64,000 nucleotides of DNA from Acidisarcina sp963790505. GTDB taxonomy: Bacteria > Acidobacteriota > Terriglobia > Terriglobales > Acidobacteriaceae. The translations under genes and the position numbers were made by a program. The notes under the pieces are model-generated. The model was not told the origin of the DNA and did no database searches. It saw only the letters and a list, made by a program, of their open reading frames with translations. Positions 44,534-53,900 of this stretch are shown here, one piece after another; the first letter of the stretch is position 1, and every line of letters starts with the position of its first letter. The stretch is taken from positions 868,001 to 932,000 of the forward strand of contig CAWBOT010000005.1 in assembly GCA_963790505.1 (NCBI GenBank), given 5' to 3'.

Positions 44534-44623
44534 ACGTGTCTCCTTAATCGTGTTTCGGATGAAAGACGGTGGGGCAGTGCAGGCGGGAATCGGGGCTGCA
44601 TCGGCCGCGTGGCCGATGCAGAG

Positions 44624-46066
44624 TTACATGGCCCCGGATCCACGCATGACCGCAGGGATTGTCTGAGCAAGGATTTTGAAGTCCAGCCAGAGCGACCAAC
44701 GATCAATGTAGTCCATGTCCAGTTCCATCCAGCGGTCAAAGCCAATGGAGCTGCGTCCGTTGACTTGCCAGAGGCAGGTAATGCCAGGCTTGACGCTGAA
44801 GCGGCGGCGGTGCCAGTCCTCGGAGAAGCCACGATAGTCGCGCATCGGGAGCGGTCGCGGGCCGACGAGGCTCATGTCTCCAAGAAAGACATTTATCAAC
44901 TGCGGTAGCTCATCCAGGCTAGTCTTGCGAAGAAAAGCGCCGATAGGAGTGATACGCGGGTCCTTTTGCAATTTAAAGGTAGGCCCCTGCGATTGATTGA
45001 GGTGCTCGACCTTCTGCATCAACGCTTCGGCATTGACCACCATCGTCCTGAATTTCAGGATGTAGAAGGGACGCTTGCCGACGCCGAGACGTTCCTGGCG
45101 AAACAGGACCGGACCAGGCGAACTGATCTTGATCGCGATGGCGATGGCGAGGAGCACGGGCAGGGCTATCAACAGGACTACGGCCGAGACAAGCACATCG
45201 AGCAATCGCTTGCCGGTCACGCTCCAGTCGTCGCGAAACCCGTCATAGACGGTGATCAGGCGCAGATGATCGCTCGCGCTGGGGGCGGTGAGCCGCTCGA
45301 TATCGAAGAGGCTGCCTTCACAGCGAACCAGGATCCCCTGCTGGCGGCACATGTCGATGAGCTTTTGCGCGAGCCCGTAGCTGGAGGCCAGAGGCAGAGC
45401 GATGATCACCTCGTCGAGCGCGAGATTGCGCAAGAACTCGAGGAACTTGTCGTTGGGGCCTAGGAGCATCTGCTTGTAGTGCTCGGGCGCTTCATCGAAA
45501 TGCCAGAGATCGTCGACAAAACCAGCCAGACGATAGCCAAATTCGGTGTGGCCCAGAAGGTTGTCGGCGAGGGCAATCGCCCGGCGGTTGGTGCCGACGA
45601 TCAGGACATTCCGCAGATCGCGGCCGTGGCGGCGAAGCGAGCGCATGACGAAGCGGCCGACAATTCTGGTAAGCAGGAGGCCAAGGAAGCTGAACGCCCA
45701 GAAGAAGAAAAGCTCAAGCAGCAGCGAGTAAAGCGGAATCGCGGCGTTCCAGTGATTGAGGCAAAGCCACGCGCAGGTGCAGACGGTCGCCAGGGCCGCG
45801 CTGCGGGCCAGGGCGACGGCCTGATTTGCCCAGCTAGCTATGCGATAGGATTTGTAGGCCCCCGCGGCGCTGAGCGAGAAGTGCCAGCAGATACCGAGAG
45901 CAACCGCAGCAAGAAATTTCTGCAATGGATGGCGCACCAGAAGCATGTCCGTCATCCACAAGGGGCGGTACAGAACTGCCGATGCCAAGAGGAGACTGAG
46001 GCCGCAGACCGCAAGGTCGCTGCACATCCCGTACTCCAATAAGTTCTTTCGACTCGCCAGTGTCAT
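44624..46066 (-). CDS. Undecaprenyl-phosphate sugar-1-phosphate transferase
   Basis: A 480-residue polyprenyl glycosylphosphotransferase that places the first sugar of the repeat on undecaprenyl phosphate. Four or five N-terminal helices and a Rossmann-like middle domain (NVLIVGTNRRAIALADNLLG) precede the catalytic domain with KRLLDVLVSAVVLLIALPVL, GPVLFRQERLGVGKRPFYIL, KFRTM and LDELPQLINVFLGDMSLVGP. The WcaJ/WbaP type is clear. The exact sugar (glucose-1-phosphate or galactose-1-phosphate) is not decidable. The gene begins about 40 bases after the degenerate P-loop gene. Confidence 0.92.
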   Translation of the reverse strand: MTLASRKNLLEYGMCSDLAVCGLSLLLASAVLYRPLWMTDMLLVRHPLQKFLAAVALGICWHFSLSAAGAYKSYRIASWANQAVALARSAALATVCTCAWLCLNHWNAAIPLYSLLLELFFFWAFSFLGLLLTRIVGRFVMRSLRRHGRDLRNVLIVGTNRRAIALADNLLGHTEFGYRLAGFVDDLWHFDEAPEHYKQMLLGPNDKFLEFLRNLALDEVIIALPLASSYGLAQKLIDMCRQQGILVRCEGSLFDIERLTAPSASDHLRLITVYDGFRDDWSVTGKRLLDVLVSAVVLLIALPVLLAIAIAIKISSPGPVLFRQERLGVGKRPFYILKFRTMVVNAEALMQKVEHLNQSQGPTFKLQKDPRITPIGAFLRKTSLDELPQLINVFLGDMSLVGPRPLPMRDYRGFSEDWHRRRFSVKPGITCLWQVNGRSSIGFDRWMELDMDYIDRWSLWLDFKILAQTIPAVMRGSGAM

Positions 46067-46106
46067 AGGTTTCCCTGCTTAACGTGTGAAAATGCGTTGG
46101 AGTGAT

Positions 46107-46754
46107 TTAAAGAAGCTTGTAGAGCTTCTCAGGAATGGGATAAACGCGGTCGAGGAGCACCGAGCCGACCAACGGCAACCGGGCCATCGCCAGCCGCTTC
46201 TCGATTGCTTCAAGCGCCGCGCGCCGCGTCTGCGAGGCGCGCACTAGCAGCACGACGCCGTCGACCGGGCTGGTGCGGACCGGAATATCAACCTGATCTT
46301 CAAGACAAGCCATGTGGACAATGACGACGCAACCAACGGCGCGGAGAGCCGCCAGTCTGCCGGAAAGCTGATTGGGGTTGTCGCCTGACAAGGCCGACTC
46401 GCCAACCCGCTCCAGGATGCAATGGCCGGCAGCGCCATTCAGGTCCGTCGATTCCGGGCCGAGCTGACGCTCCGGCACACCGGCGCCGACAGATAATACC
46501 CGCACCGCGAGCCCGAGAGCCTTGCCCAGGGCAGAGGCGACGCTTACCGCCAGCCATAGTGAGGAGGTGCGGCCGCCGCCCACATCGGCCATGACGATCG
46601 ACCGGCGGCAGAGGCCAGTCTTATCGAAGAAGAGGGTCTCGGTAAGACGGTCGACCTCGCGCTGCGTCTGCTCGGTGAGAGTCTTCTTATCAACATCCGC
46701 GATGTCGATCGCGATCTCGGCGGTAGGAAGAAACTGCGTTGCGCTGGTGGTCAT
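46107..46754 (-). CDS. Degenerate P-loop protein in the CpsD/Wzc-kinase position
   Basis: A 215-residue protein where a BY-kinase (CpsD/CapB) would normally be. The fold pattern is kept: SIVMADVGGGRTSSLWLAVS in the Walker A position, a second block VIVHMACLEDQVDIP, and SPVDGVVLLVRASQTRRAAL near the end. The ATP-binding lysine is absent (GGGRTSS for G-x-GK-T/S). The usual C-terminal tyrosine cluster is also missing, with only VYPIPEKLYKLL remaining. It is probably a non-catalytic partner of the Wzz-like protein, with which it overlaps by four bases. A catalytically active but divergent kinase is less likely. Confidence 0.65.
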   Translation of the reverse strand: MTTSATQFLPTAEIAIDIADVDKKTLTEQTQREVDRLTETLFFDKTGLCRRSIVMADVGGGRTSSLWLAVSVASALGKALGLAVRVLSVGAGVPERQLGPESTDLNGAAGHCILERVGESALSGDNPNQLSGRLAALRAVGCVVIVHMACLEDQVDIPVRTSPVDGVVLLVRASQTRRAALEAIEKRLAMARLPLVGSVLLDRVYPIPEKLYKLL

Positions 46755-48214
46755 GCTTCGCCTCGCGTGAGATAAATTTGGCGTCCAAATTCAGCTAGCA
46801 AGGGCGCATTGAGAACCTCGCCCAGTTCCGTGGGGTTGCGCACGGTCGGATCGAAGACATCGCTGAGGAAGGCTGCGCCGAAGCTAAGCAAGCCACCGGT
46901 GAACAGCATCGCGGTGAGCACGCCGAGAGGAGAATTCTCGGGCAGCGCGGGGGTAACGGGCTGCTGGGCCACGATCACATCGAGAACGCCACCGGCATTG
47001 AGGGCATGAGTCATTTTCGCCTGCTCCAGCTTGTCGAGATAGAGCTGATACTGGTCTTTCTCCGCCTTGACGTTTTGCTCCAGGATGCCCTGCTCCGCAT
47101 CTTTCGATGTGAGGTCGCGGGCGGAATTTTGAAGGGTCGCAATGGAGTTATTGATCTGCGAGGCCTTGGCGCTGAGCCCGGTCATCTGGGCGCGAGACTT
47201 GGCCAGGTCCGTTTCAATTTCCAGCCGGGCCGGGTTGACGCCGGAGGCCGCTTCGCGAATAGGGGCAGCTTCCTGAGCGTCGAGCGCGGCCTGAGCGGTG
47301 GCGATCTCGCGGTCCACATCCTCAACCAGTCGATAATGAGGGTCGTACTTATTCAGCAACTCGGTCCGCTTCAGTTGGAGGGTGAGCAGCGTTCCCTTGA
47401 GCTGATTGAGCAACTGAGGATTGTCGGCGGTCTTGCTATCGGTCGGAATACGTGCCGGCTGGGAGAGCATCAGAGCGGACAATTGGGCGGTCCGTCCTTT
47501 GGCATCTGCAAGTTCCGCCTCCGTCTGCATTTGCTCGGCGGACATGTCCTTGATCTGGCGAATGGTCAGGTCGCGCTCGAGGTCTGCGGAAACAACACCG
47601 GTTCGAGTCGTGAAGTCCATCAGCTTTGCCTGAGCGGCCTGCAGGGCGGTCGCGTGCTCCTTAACCTGGTCCTCAAAGAAAGAGATCTGATAGTCCTGCC
47701 CATGGGTGTTACGCGCCTGGTTCAGATAGGCCGAGGCCAGTGTTTCGAGAACGCGGCGAGACTGCTCCGGATCGGGGGAGCGATAACGAATCGAAATCAG
47801 GTCGGTCTTCGCGACCGCTGAGATATCAAGATTGCGCTGCAGCTTGCGCGTCGCCTTTGCGACCGCTATCGGGTCGGTGCTGCCTCCGGGTACTAAGCCG
47901 GCCTGCAAAACAACCTGGCGTAGCGTGCCCTCACCTTTGATCATCTCCGCCTGAGAGTTGAGCTCCTCTTCGGTGATGCTCAAATTCTGGAGCACAGGAG
48001 TGCTCTCCTGCCCTGAGGTCACGATCGGATCGATGCGGTCCTTGCGGATGAGGATCTTCATCTCGGATTGATATTTCGGGGTGAACTGCCCGGTGACAAC
48101 GAAGCCCAGCGCGACCAGTAGAAAGAAGACAATAAACACCGTGCGTTGGCGAAAGATGCGTGCCGCCACTTCGCGCCGGGTTGGGAGGAGGTGCTTTTCC
48201 TGGACGAGATGCAT
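46751..48214 (-). CDS. Polysaccharide chain-length/export protein (Wzz/GumC family)
   Basis: A 487-residue inner-membrane co-polymerase. ATG 48214 is chosen because GAGGA lies about nine bases upstream; the frame extends further but without a start signal. It has the family layout: N-terminal helix (TVFIVFFLLVALGFVVTGQF), a long periplasmic coiled-coil part (FEDQVKEHATALQAAQAKLM), a Pro-rich stretch (QQPVTPALPENSPLG) and a second helix. There is no fused kinase domain; the degenerate P-loop protein is encoded next and overlaps. It sets polymer length and couples polymerisation to the outer-membrane export channel. Confidence 0.88.
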   Translation of the reverse strand: MHLVQEKHLLPTRREVAARIFRQRTVFIVFFLLVALGFVVTGQFTPKYQSEMKILIRKDRIDPIVTSGQESTPVLQNLSITEEELNSQAEMIKGEGTLRQVVLQAGLVPGGSTDPIAVAKATRKLQRNLDISAVAKTDLISIRYRSPDPEQSRRVLETLASAYLNQARNTHGQDYQISFFEDQVKEHATALQAAQAKLMDFTTRTGVVSADLERDLTIRQIKDMSAEQMQTEAELADAKGRTAQLSALMLSQPARIPTDSKTADNPQLLNQLKGTLLTLQLKRTELLNKYDPHYRLVEDVDREIATAQAALDAQEAAPIREAASGVNPARLEIETDLAKSRAQMTGLSAKASQINNSIATLQNSARDLTSKDAEQGILEQNVKAEKDQYQLYLDKLEQAKMTHALNAGGVLDVIVAQQPVTPALPENSPLGVLTAMLFTGGLLSFGAAFLSDVFDPTVRNPTELGEVLNAPLLAEFGRQIYLTRGEA

Positions 48215-48243
48215 AAAGGGTGTCCTCGGTAGAGTTCTAAAAT

Positions 48244-48298
48244 GCTGGAAACACGCTAACGGCAGAGAAGTTTTATAAAGCTGGAAAGACGCTAACGG
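48244..48298 (-). repeat. 36-base tandem duplication at the wza-like gene end
   Basis: GCTGGAAACACGCTAACGG (48244-48262) and GCTGGAAAGACGCTAACGG (48280-48298) differ at one base and are 36 bases apart. On the minus strand the second copy encodes the protein tail VSVFPA, followed by L and TAA. The copy after the stop would add NFSAVSVFPAF before a TAG at 48237-48239. This is a small tandem duplication of the gene's last codons. Confidence 0.7.
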
Positions 48299-48977
48299 AA
48301 GCAGTCGGAATATACTTCTGGATCTTCGACATCTTGTTTTGCGGGACGTAGATGATGTCACCCGGCTTAATGAAGTAAATCTCCTGGTCCCTGTCTTTGG
48401 CCACCAACATCTGTTTCACGTCGATTACTTTGGTTTCATACATGCTGCTGCTGATCGGCCGGTAGATGATGACCTGGGTCTTGCTTGCCCGCTCATTCAG
48501 GAAGCCTCCGGCCTCGGAGAGGGCCTGGAGGAGATCGGTGTCGCTGAGCATCTCATAGCGGCCGGGCTTGCCTATTTCGCCGGTGGCATAAAAAGACGGC
48601 TTCAGATATTCAGTGAGCAGCACCGAAACCTGGGGCTTTTTGAGTATCCCTGTATAGGCGGAGGCGATGATCTCCTCGGTCTCGGCGACGGTCTTGCCCG
48701 CGACGACCACGGATTGGGTCCCGCGCAAATTAATGCTGCCGTCGGGCTGCACCGTCGTACTTTCGTTGTACTCAGGCGAAAAGGGCAGCTGAATGTCCAA
48801 CTTGTCGCTGAGGTGCAGGCGATAAGGATTGCTGGGCATGGGCAAGGTGGGCCGGACCGGGGTCGCGGCCGGCGCGGTGTCCGCTGCCGGGCCAGGGCTG
48901 GTGTTGCTGGTCTGTGAATACGTGGCGACGGGCATTGCCAGGGCTGACAGAACCAAAAGATGTTTGTAATAGCGCAC
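48273..48977 (-). CDS. Polysaccharide export outer-membrane protein (Wza/GumB-like)
   Basis: A 234-residue exported protein. Signal peptide (VLSALAMPVATYSQ), then a Poly_export domain (NPYRLHLSDKLDIQLPF, VQPDGSINLRG, EIIASAYTGILKKPQVSVLL) and one SLBB domain (FYATGEIGKPGRYEML, LLQALSEAGGFLNERAS, KPGDIIYVPQNK). The protein forms part of the outer-membrane channel for the polymer. No lipobox Cys is seen. It is the second gene of the minus-strand operon, 12 bases after the PilZ gene. Confidence 0.9.
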   Translation of the reverse strand: MRYYKHLLVLSALAMPVATYSQTSNTSPGPAADTAPAATPVRPTLPMPSNPYRLHLSDKLDIQLPFSPEYNESTTVQPDGSINLRGTQSVVVAGKTVAETEEIIASAYTGILKKPQVSVLLTEYLKPSFYATGEIGKPGRYEMLSDTDLLQALSEAGGFLNERASKTQVIIYRPISSSMYETKVIDVKQMLVAKDRDQEIYFIKPGDIIYVPQNKMSKIQKYIPTASVSVFPAL

Positions 48978-48989
48978 AGGCGTGTCCTC

Positions 48990-49388
48990 TTAGAGCTGCA
49001 TGGTTAATAGTCGTCCGCGTCCGCTGCTGGACGCCCGCCGATCGAAGGACGAATGGGTCATCACGATCACGAACTCTCCCGCGTCTTTCCGCTGCCGGAA
49101 CACAATACCCTCTCCCTGGAGCAGGAGTCGGGGCGCCGGTTCGCTGCCTTGCGTCTGCGGCCTCGAAATATCTACCTCAACCATGACAAGAGCGCCTACG
49201 GACGGCACAACGTCTGAGATGACGCATACCGCATTCGAGCTCAAATTACAGGTCTGTCCGTAGCCGAATTTCATCTCTCCCGGGTCCGCCGACCACCAAA
49301 ACCGGCATGACGCGTGGATGTGAAATCGTGGTTGGCGCCGCATGGTGCTTGTGTCTTGCGCCGTACTGCGTGCGAGTGTTGATTTCAT
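48990..49388 (-). CDS. PilZ-like protein heading the exopolysaccharide operon
   Basis: A 132-residue protein with a partial PilZ pattern: the arginine cluster MRRQPRFHIHASCRFWW and CNLSSNAVCVISD, in which the glycine of the NxSxxG motif is replaced by Val. Cyclic di-GMP binding is therefore uncertain. It lies 12 bases before the wza-like gene and would be a logical sensor of second messenger for the operon. ATG 49343, just before RRQPRF, is an alternative start. Confidence 0.6.
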   Translation of the reverse strand: MKSTLARSTAQDTSTMRRQPRFHIHASCRFWWSADPGEMKFGYGQTCNLSSNAVCVISDVVPSVGALVMVEVDISRPQTQGSEPAPRLLLQGEGIVFRQRKDAGEFVIVMTHSSFDRRASSSGRGRLLTMQL

Positions 49389-49620
49389 CGCTCAGCTTAA
49401 AACCTATCTTATCGGCGATGATCGACAAGAGCCTATAGCCTGGTCGGCTCTGGGTGCTTTTTCTCACGGGAGGCGGTGATTCCCCGAAAGGGCGCTTGGG
49501 CCGGGGAGAGCATGACGCCGCAAAAAACACCCGTGGTTAGGAAGTAAGTATGACATAATTAGCCGAGAGTCTGAGCCACTCTTTGTTGCTGTGCGCAAGC
49601 TACAGACGGAGAGGTTTCTC

Positions 49621-50436
49621 ATGAGCGAAATCGTCCAGGCGGTACAGACTTCTGCCCCCCTGTGTGTAAACCTCGCGCTCATTAATCTTACTACAATCAA
49701 TGCCGATCTCCTAAGAGTCGCCTTTGTTTCGGATGAGTCCATCCGGGTGGTGGGTTGTGCCGCTACCCTGAGCGAGCTCAAGCCGCTATTCACCGAGCAG
49801 ACCCCGGACATCGCGCTGGTCGGAAGCAACGGCTGGCGGCAGGAATCGACAGCGATCCCTTTTCTCGAGGCAATCGCGGCACTGGCGCCCAAAGTGCGTC
49901 AGATTGTCATCTCCGCCGATATGAAGCGGGAAGACGTCGCCTCCTTTTTTAGGAGCGGGGCCAGAGGGCTGGTATGCGAGTCGAGCTCGGACCTGCAGGT
50001 CCTGACGAAATGCATCCAGTCGGTCAGTATGGGAAAGATATGGGCCGACGACGAGCAACTGGAGCAGTTGATCCGGTCTCTGACTCTGCCGCGCTCGCTC
50101 AAGGTAACAAGCGTGTTGGGGGACTCGCTGCTCAGCCAGCGTGAAGAGCAGGTGCTGCATCTGCTGGTGGACGGTCTTAGTAACCGCGAACTCGCCAAAA
50201 CGCTGAAGCTCAGTGAGCATACCGTCAAGAACCATCTATTTCGTATCTTCGACAAACTTGGCGTCTCCAATAGGATGGAGGCGGCGCTCTACGCGATCAG
50301 CCAGCGCGAACAACGGGCCTCGCTGCAGGCTATCCAAGGAAGATGGGCCCGAAGCAGCCGAGAAATCGGCATAACAGGTCCTCGTCGAGGGCATCGGCGC
50401 CGCCTATCGAAGCCGTGTCGGCCCACTCGGAAGTAA
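49621..50436 (+). CDS. LuxR-type regulator with pseudo-receiver domain (copy 1)
   Basis: A 271-residue protein from ATG 49621 (GGAGAGG seven bases upstream). The C-terminal DNA-binding domain is a normal LuxR/NarL helix-turn-helix: LLSQREEQVLHLLVDGLSNR, then LSEHTVKNHLFRIFDKLGVS. The N-terminal half has receiver-like length and strand order but lacks the key residues. The acidic pair position reads LINLTTINADLL, and the phospho-Asp position reads DIALVGSNGWRQES. It therefore cannot be phosphorylated in the usual way and may respond to a ligand or partner. A basic 30-residue tail is unique to this copy. It stands just upstream of the first large propeller-lectin gene. Confidence 0.85.
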   Translation: MSEIVQAVQTSAPLCVNLALINLTTINADLLRVAFVSDESIRVVGCAATLSELKPLFTEQTPDIALVGSNGWRQESTAIPFLEAIAALAPKVRQIVISADMKREDVASFFRSGARGLVCESSSDLQVLTKCIQSVSMGKIWADDEQLEQLIRSLTLPRSLKVTSVLGDSLLSQREEQVLHLLVDGLSNRELAKTLKLSEHTVKNHLFRIFDKLGVSNRMEAALYAISQREQRASLQAIQGRWARSSREIGITGPRRGHRRRLSKPCRPTRK

Positions 50437-50913
50437 TGGTTGCGTTCATCCGAAGACGGGTGCCGCGCGTCTGCAAAGTCTGCAGCGCTCAGAATCTGCA
50501 CGGGTTATCCGGCTGCGCGGTTAGCTACGCTCCGTCGAAAACCCGATTCGCCGGGACGTGATCCCAAAATGACTTTTCCGTCATTAGCCTGTCGTGAGAA
50601 GAACCACTCAGAGAAGCAAGCGGCATTGAGGAATTGCCGATACCTGCTGTACGCTTTTCTTGCGGGGAGCTGCGACTGCGCGAGTTACGGTTTAGGCACC
50701 CCCTGAATGATTTGCTTCCACGCACGCTCCACGGCTGAAAAACACACAACTTAACGTGGTTTGGTGGGCGGATGCTGCTCCACTGCCCTGGGATCGTCTG
50801 ACCGAAATGAACGTCCCGGGCTGAGGAAGACGCATACGCCTAGCGAGCGGCTTATCGGGGGGAATTGCAACTGGTAGTTGTGCAACCAATTTGTGCGGAG
50901 ACTCAGGACTTTT
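50437..50913. other. Leader region of the first large propeller-lectin gene
   Basis: About 480 bases without a gene. A long-range stem is visible near the 3' end: CCCTGGGATCGT (50786-50797) can pair with ACGTCCCGGG (50811-50820), giving ten pairs with one mismatch and one bulge over a 13-base loop. I looked for the conserved core of a cyclic di-GMP riboswitch and did not find it. No promoter is identified. Confidence 0.35.
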
Positions 50914-53900
50914 ATGCATACTCGTCAGCGTAACTCTGTGGGCTGCTGTGAAATCTACATCCAGGGGTCCAGCGCACGGAAGCTGCCTCTTTTTTCCCGC
51001 CGTATGGCAATCGCGGCTGCGTTTTTCTCGCTGGCATTGCTGACCACCGTGGCGTCCGCCCAAGTCAACGTTCTTACCTATCACAACGATATCGCACGCA
51101 CCGGCCAGAATCTGAATGAGACGATTCTGACGCCGGCAAATGTGAACACCGCACAGTTCGGGAAATTGTTCACACAGCCGGTGAATGGCCTGATATTCGG
51201 TCAGCCGCTGTACGTTTCCAACGTAGCGATCCCAGGTAAGGGGACGCATAACGTTGCCTATGTGGTGACGTCGGCGGATATCGTCTATGCATTCGATGCG
51301 GACACGAACGGCGGTGTCAATGCTAGCCCTCTGTGGCTGACCTCGCTTGCAAGCACCGGCGCTGGCCTCAAGAGCCAATACGGGAGCTATGCGACGCCGG
51401 TCATCGATTTGCCTTCGAAGACGATTTACGTGACGAGCTCGGAAGACCAGGGATCGAACTACATTTTCAGGCTGCACGCGCTCGACATTACGACGGGCGC
51501 GGAGAAGTTTGGCGGTCCAGTGACGATTCAGGGTTCGGTGCCGGGAACCGGCAGCGGCAGCGTCAATGGGACCCTGGCTTTTGACGGGTATTACCACCAG
51601 CAACGCGTGGGACTGCTCCTCTTGAACGGCGTGGTGTACATCGCCTTCGGTTCGCAGGGCGACAACGGGATCTGGCATGGCTGGATATTCTCCTATAGTG
51701 CGTCTACGCTGAAGCAAATCAGCGTCTACTGCACAACCCCGAACGGCAGCGGAGGGGGCATCTGGATGGGCGGCGCAGCCCTCGCCGCCGAAGTGAATAA
51801 CCCCGCGAAGCCGTATGGCCGTATGTTCGTGGCGACAGGCAACGGCTCGTTCTCGGCCAGCGCGCCGTACAACAACGCGATGAGCTATGGAATGAGCGTT
51901 TTGGACCTGGACCTTAGCGGCGGAGTGATGACGGTGACAGATGCGTTCACTCCTTTCAATCAGGCGCTCCTCGATGGCCAGGACGGCGACCTCGGGTCCG
52001 GAGCTCCTGTTCTGCTGCCGGCTCAGACATTGGCTTCAGGTGCGACGCTCAATCCCCTGGTCGAGATAGGTAAGTCGGGCATGTTCTACATTCTCGACCG
52101 TAATAACCTGGGCGGATTCAATGCGACGAAAGACAACGTCATCCAGGAGGTGCAGACACCGATCGGGGTGGCCTACAACTGGGGCGCCGGCGTGTGGGGA
52201 ACGGAAGCTTACTGGAACGGCAATATCTATACCGGCGGGACTGATCCCGGGGCCACAAGCTACAAAGGAGGCGCCGGTACCCCACTCACTTCGTATTCCT
52301 TTGCTAACGGTGTGCTCTCGACGTCTGCGACCGGGTCCACAGTGGACCAATTCACCTACGCCGGCCCGACTCCGTCAGTCTCGGCCAACGGCAAGACGAA
52401 TGGCATCGTCTGGGTCATCAAGACAGACGCACTCAATTCGCTAGGGGATGGAGCACTCATTGCGTTTAACGCGGCGAACGTCAACCAGACGCTCTATTCG
52501 AGCAACACGAACCTGGCTCGCGACAATCCCGGCATAGGTGTTGAGTACGCTGTCCCGACGATCGCCAACGGGAAGGTGTATGTGGGAGCCTATGACGTGT
52601 TCAGCGTGTATGGACTGCTTGCCAATACGCCAGTGGCTCCGGCCCCGACTATCAACCCCGGGTCGGGAGCGTTCACCGGCACGCAGCCGGTCACGCTTAG
52701 CGATAGCCTTGCGGGCGCGACCATCTACTACACAACAAACGGGCTAAACCCGACTACCAGCTCGGCGGTCTACGGGAACACCCCGATTAACGTCACAACG
52801 AACGAGACGATCACCGCAATCGCCAGTGTGGCCGGCTATTTGCAGAGCCCGCCGTCGTCGGCAACCTTTGTCTCTACGACGACGACCTCCAATCCGATTT
52901 TCTCTGTGGCCAGCGGCACTTACACCGCAGCGCAGACGGTGACGATTACCGACAGCTCCGCCGGCGCGATTGTTTACTACACTCTTGATGGATCGACGCC
53001 CACCTCCGCGTCCGCGGTCTATGCGCAGCCGTTGACCGTTCCCGTGACTGAGACCGTGAATGCGATTGCGGTCGCGCCTGGCTTGTCTCCGAGCTCGGTG
53101 ACGAGCGCTACTTACACGATTCAGCCGAATTACACGATCAACTTCAGCAAAGGTTTTGCGGTCGCCCAGGGTCCGATGACGTTCAATGGCAGCACTGACC
53201 TGGACGACGTCCGGCTGCAGCTGACCAACGGCGAATCTTACGAGGCGGGCAGCGCCTTTTATGCCACTCCCGTGGGCGTTCAGTCCTTTACCACCGATTT
53301 CACCTTCCAGCTCTCCAACGCGACTGCGGATGGTATTACCTTCACCATCCAAGGTGTCGGACCGACAGCCCTCGGTTCGACTGGCGGCGGTCTTGGCTAT
53401 GCCACTATCCCCAAGAGCCTGGCCATCAAGTTCGACCTCTTCAACAACAGCGGCGAGGGGGTCAACTCCACGGGCATGTATCTCAATGGGGCAATGCCGA
53501 CCGTTCCTTCGGTGAGCCTCGCCGGCACTGTCATCAACCTGCATGACGGAGACTTTATCGAGGCGCACATTACCTACGATGGGGCCAATCTAACGCTGTC
53601 TCTCACCGACGCCGAAACGCTGGGGACGTGGTCGCAGACCTTCGCGGTCAACATTCCAGCAACGGTGGGTGCAAATACGGCATATGTCGGCTTCACCGGC
53701 GGCAGCGGCCTCGGCACCGCGAGCCAGAAGATACTTTCGTGGACTTATACTGCTGGACCGCCTGTTCCTAACTTTCCCACCGGTTTCTCCGCCACCAACA
53801 TGCAACTGAATAGCGGAGCGAATGGCGCGGCAACTCTGGTTGGGACCAAGCTTCGGCTGACCGACGGTCGGATTTACGAGGCACGCAGCGCCTTCTTTAC

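Noticed and set aside
43835..44908. Open frame of 357 codons on the plus strand
   Set aside because: It is opposite the UDP-glucuronate decarboxylase and sugar transferase genes and spans both, as shadow frames do.
50690..50877. Possible cyclic di-GMP riboswitch before the first large lectin gene
   Set aside because: A GACGCA stretch caught my eye, but the conserved GGCAAACC core and paired P2/P3 helices are not present.
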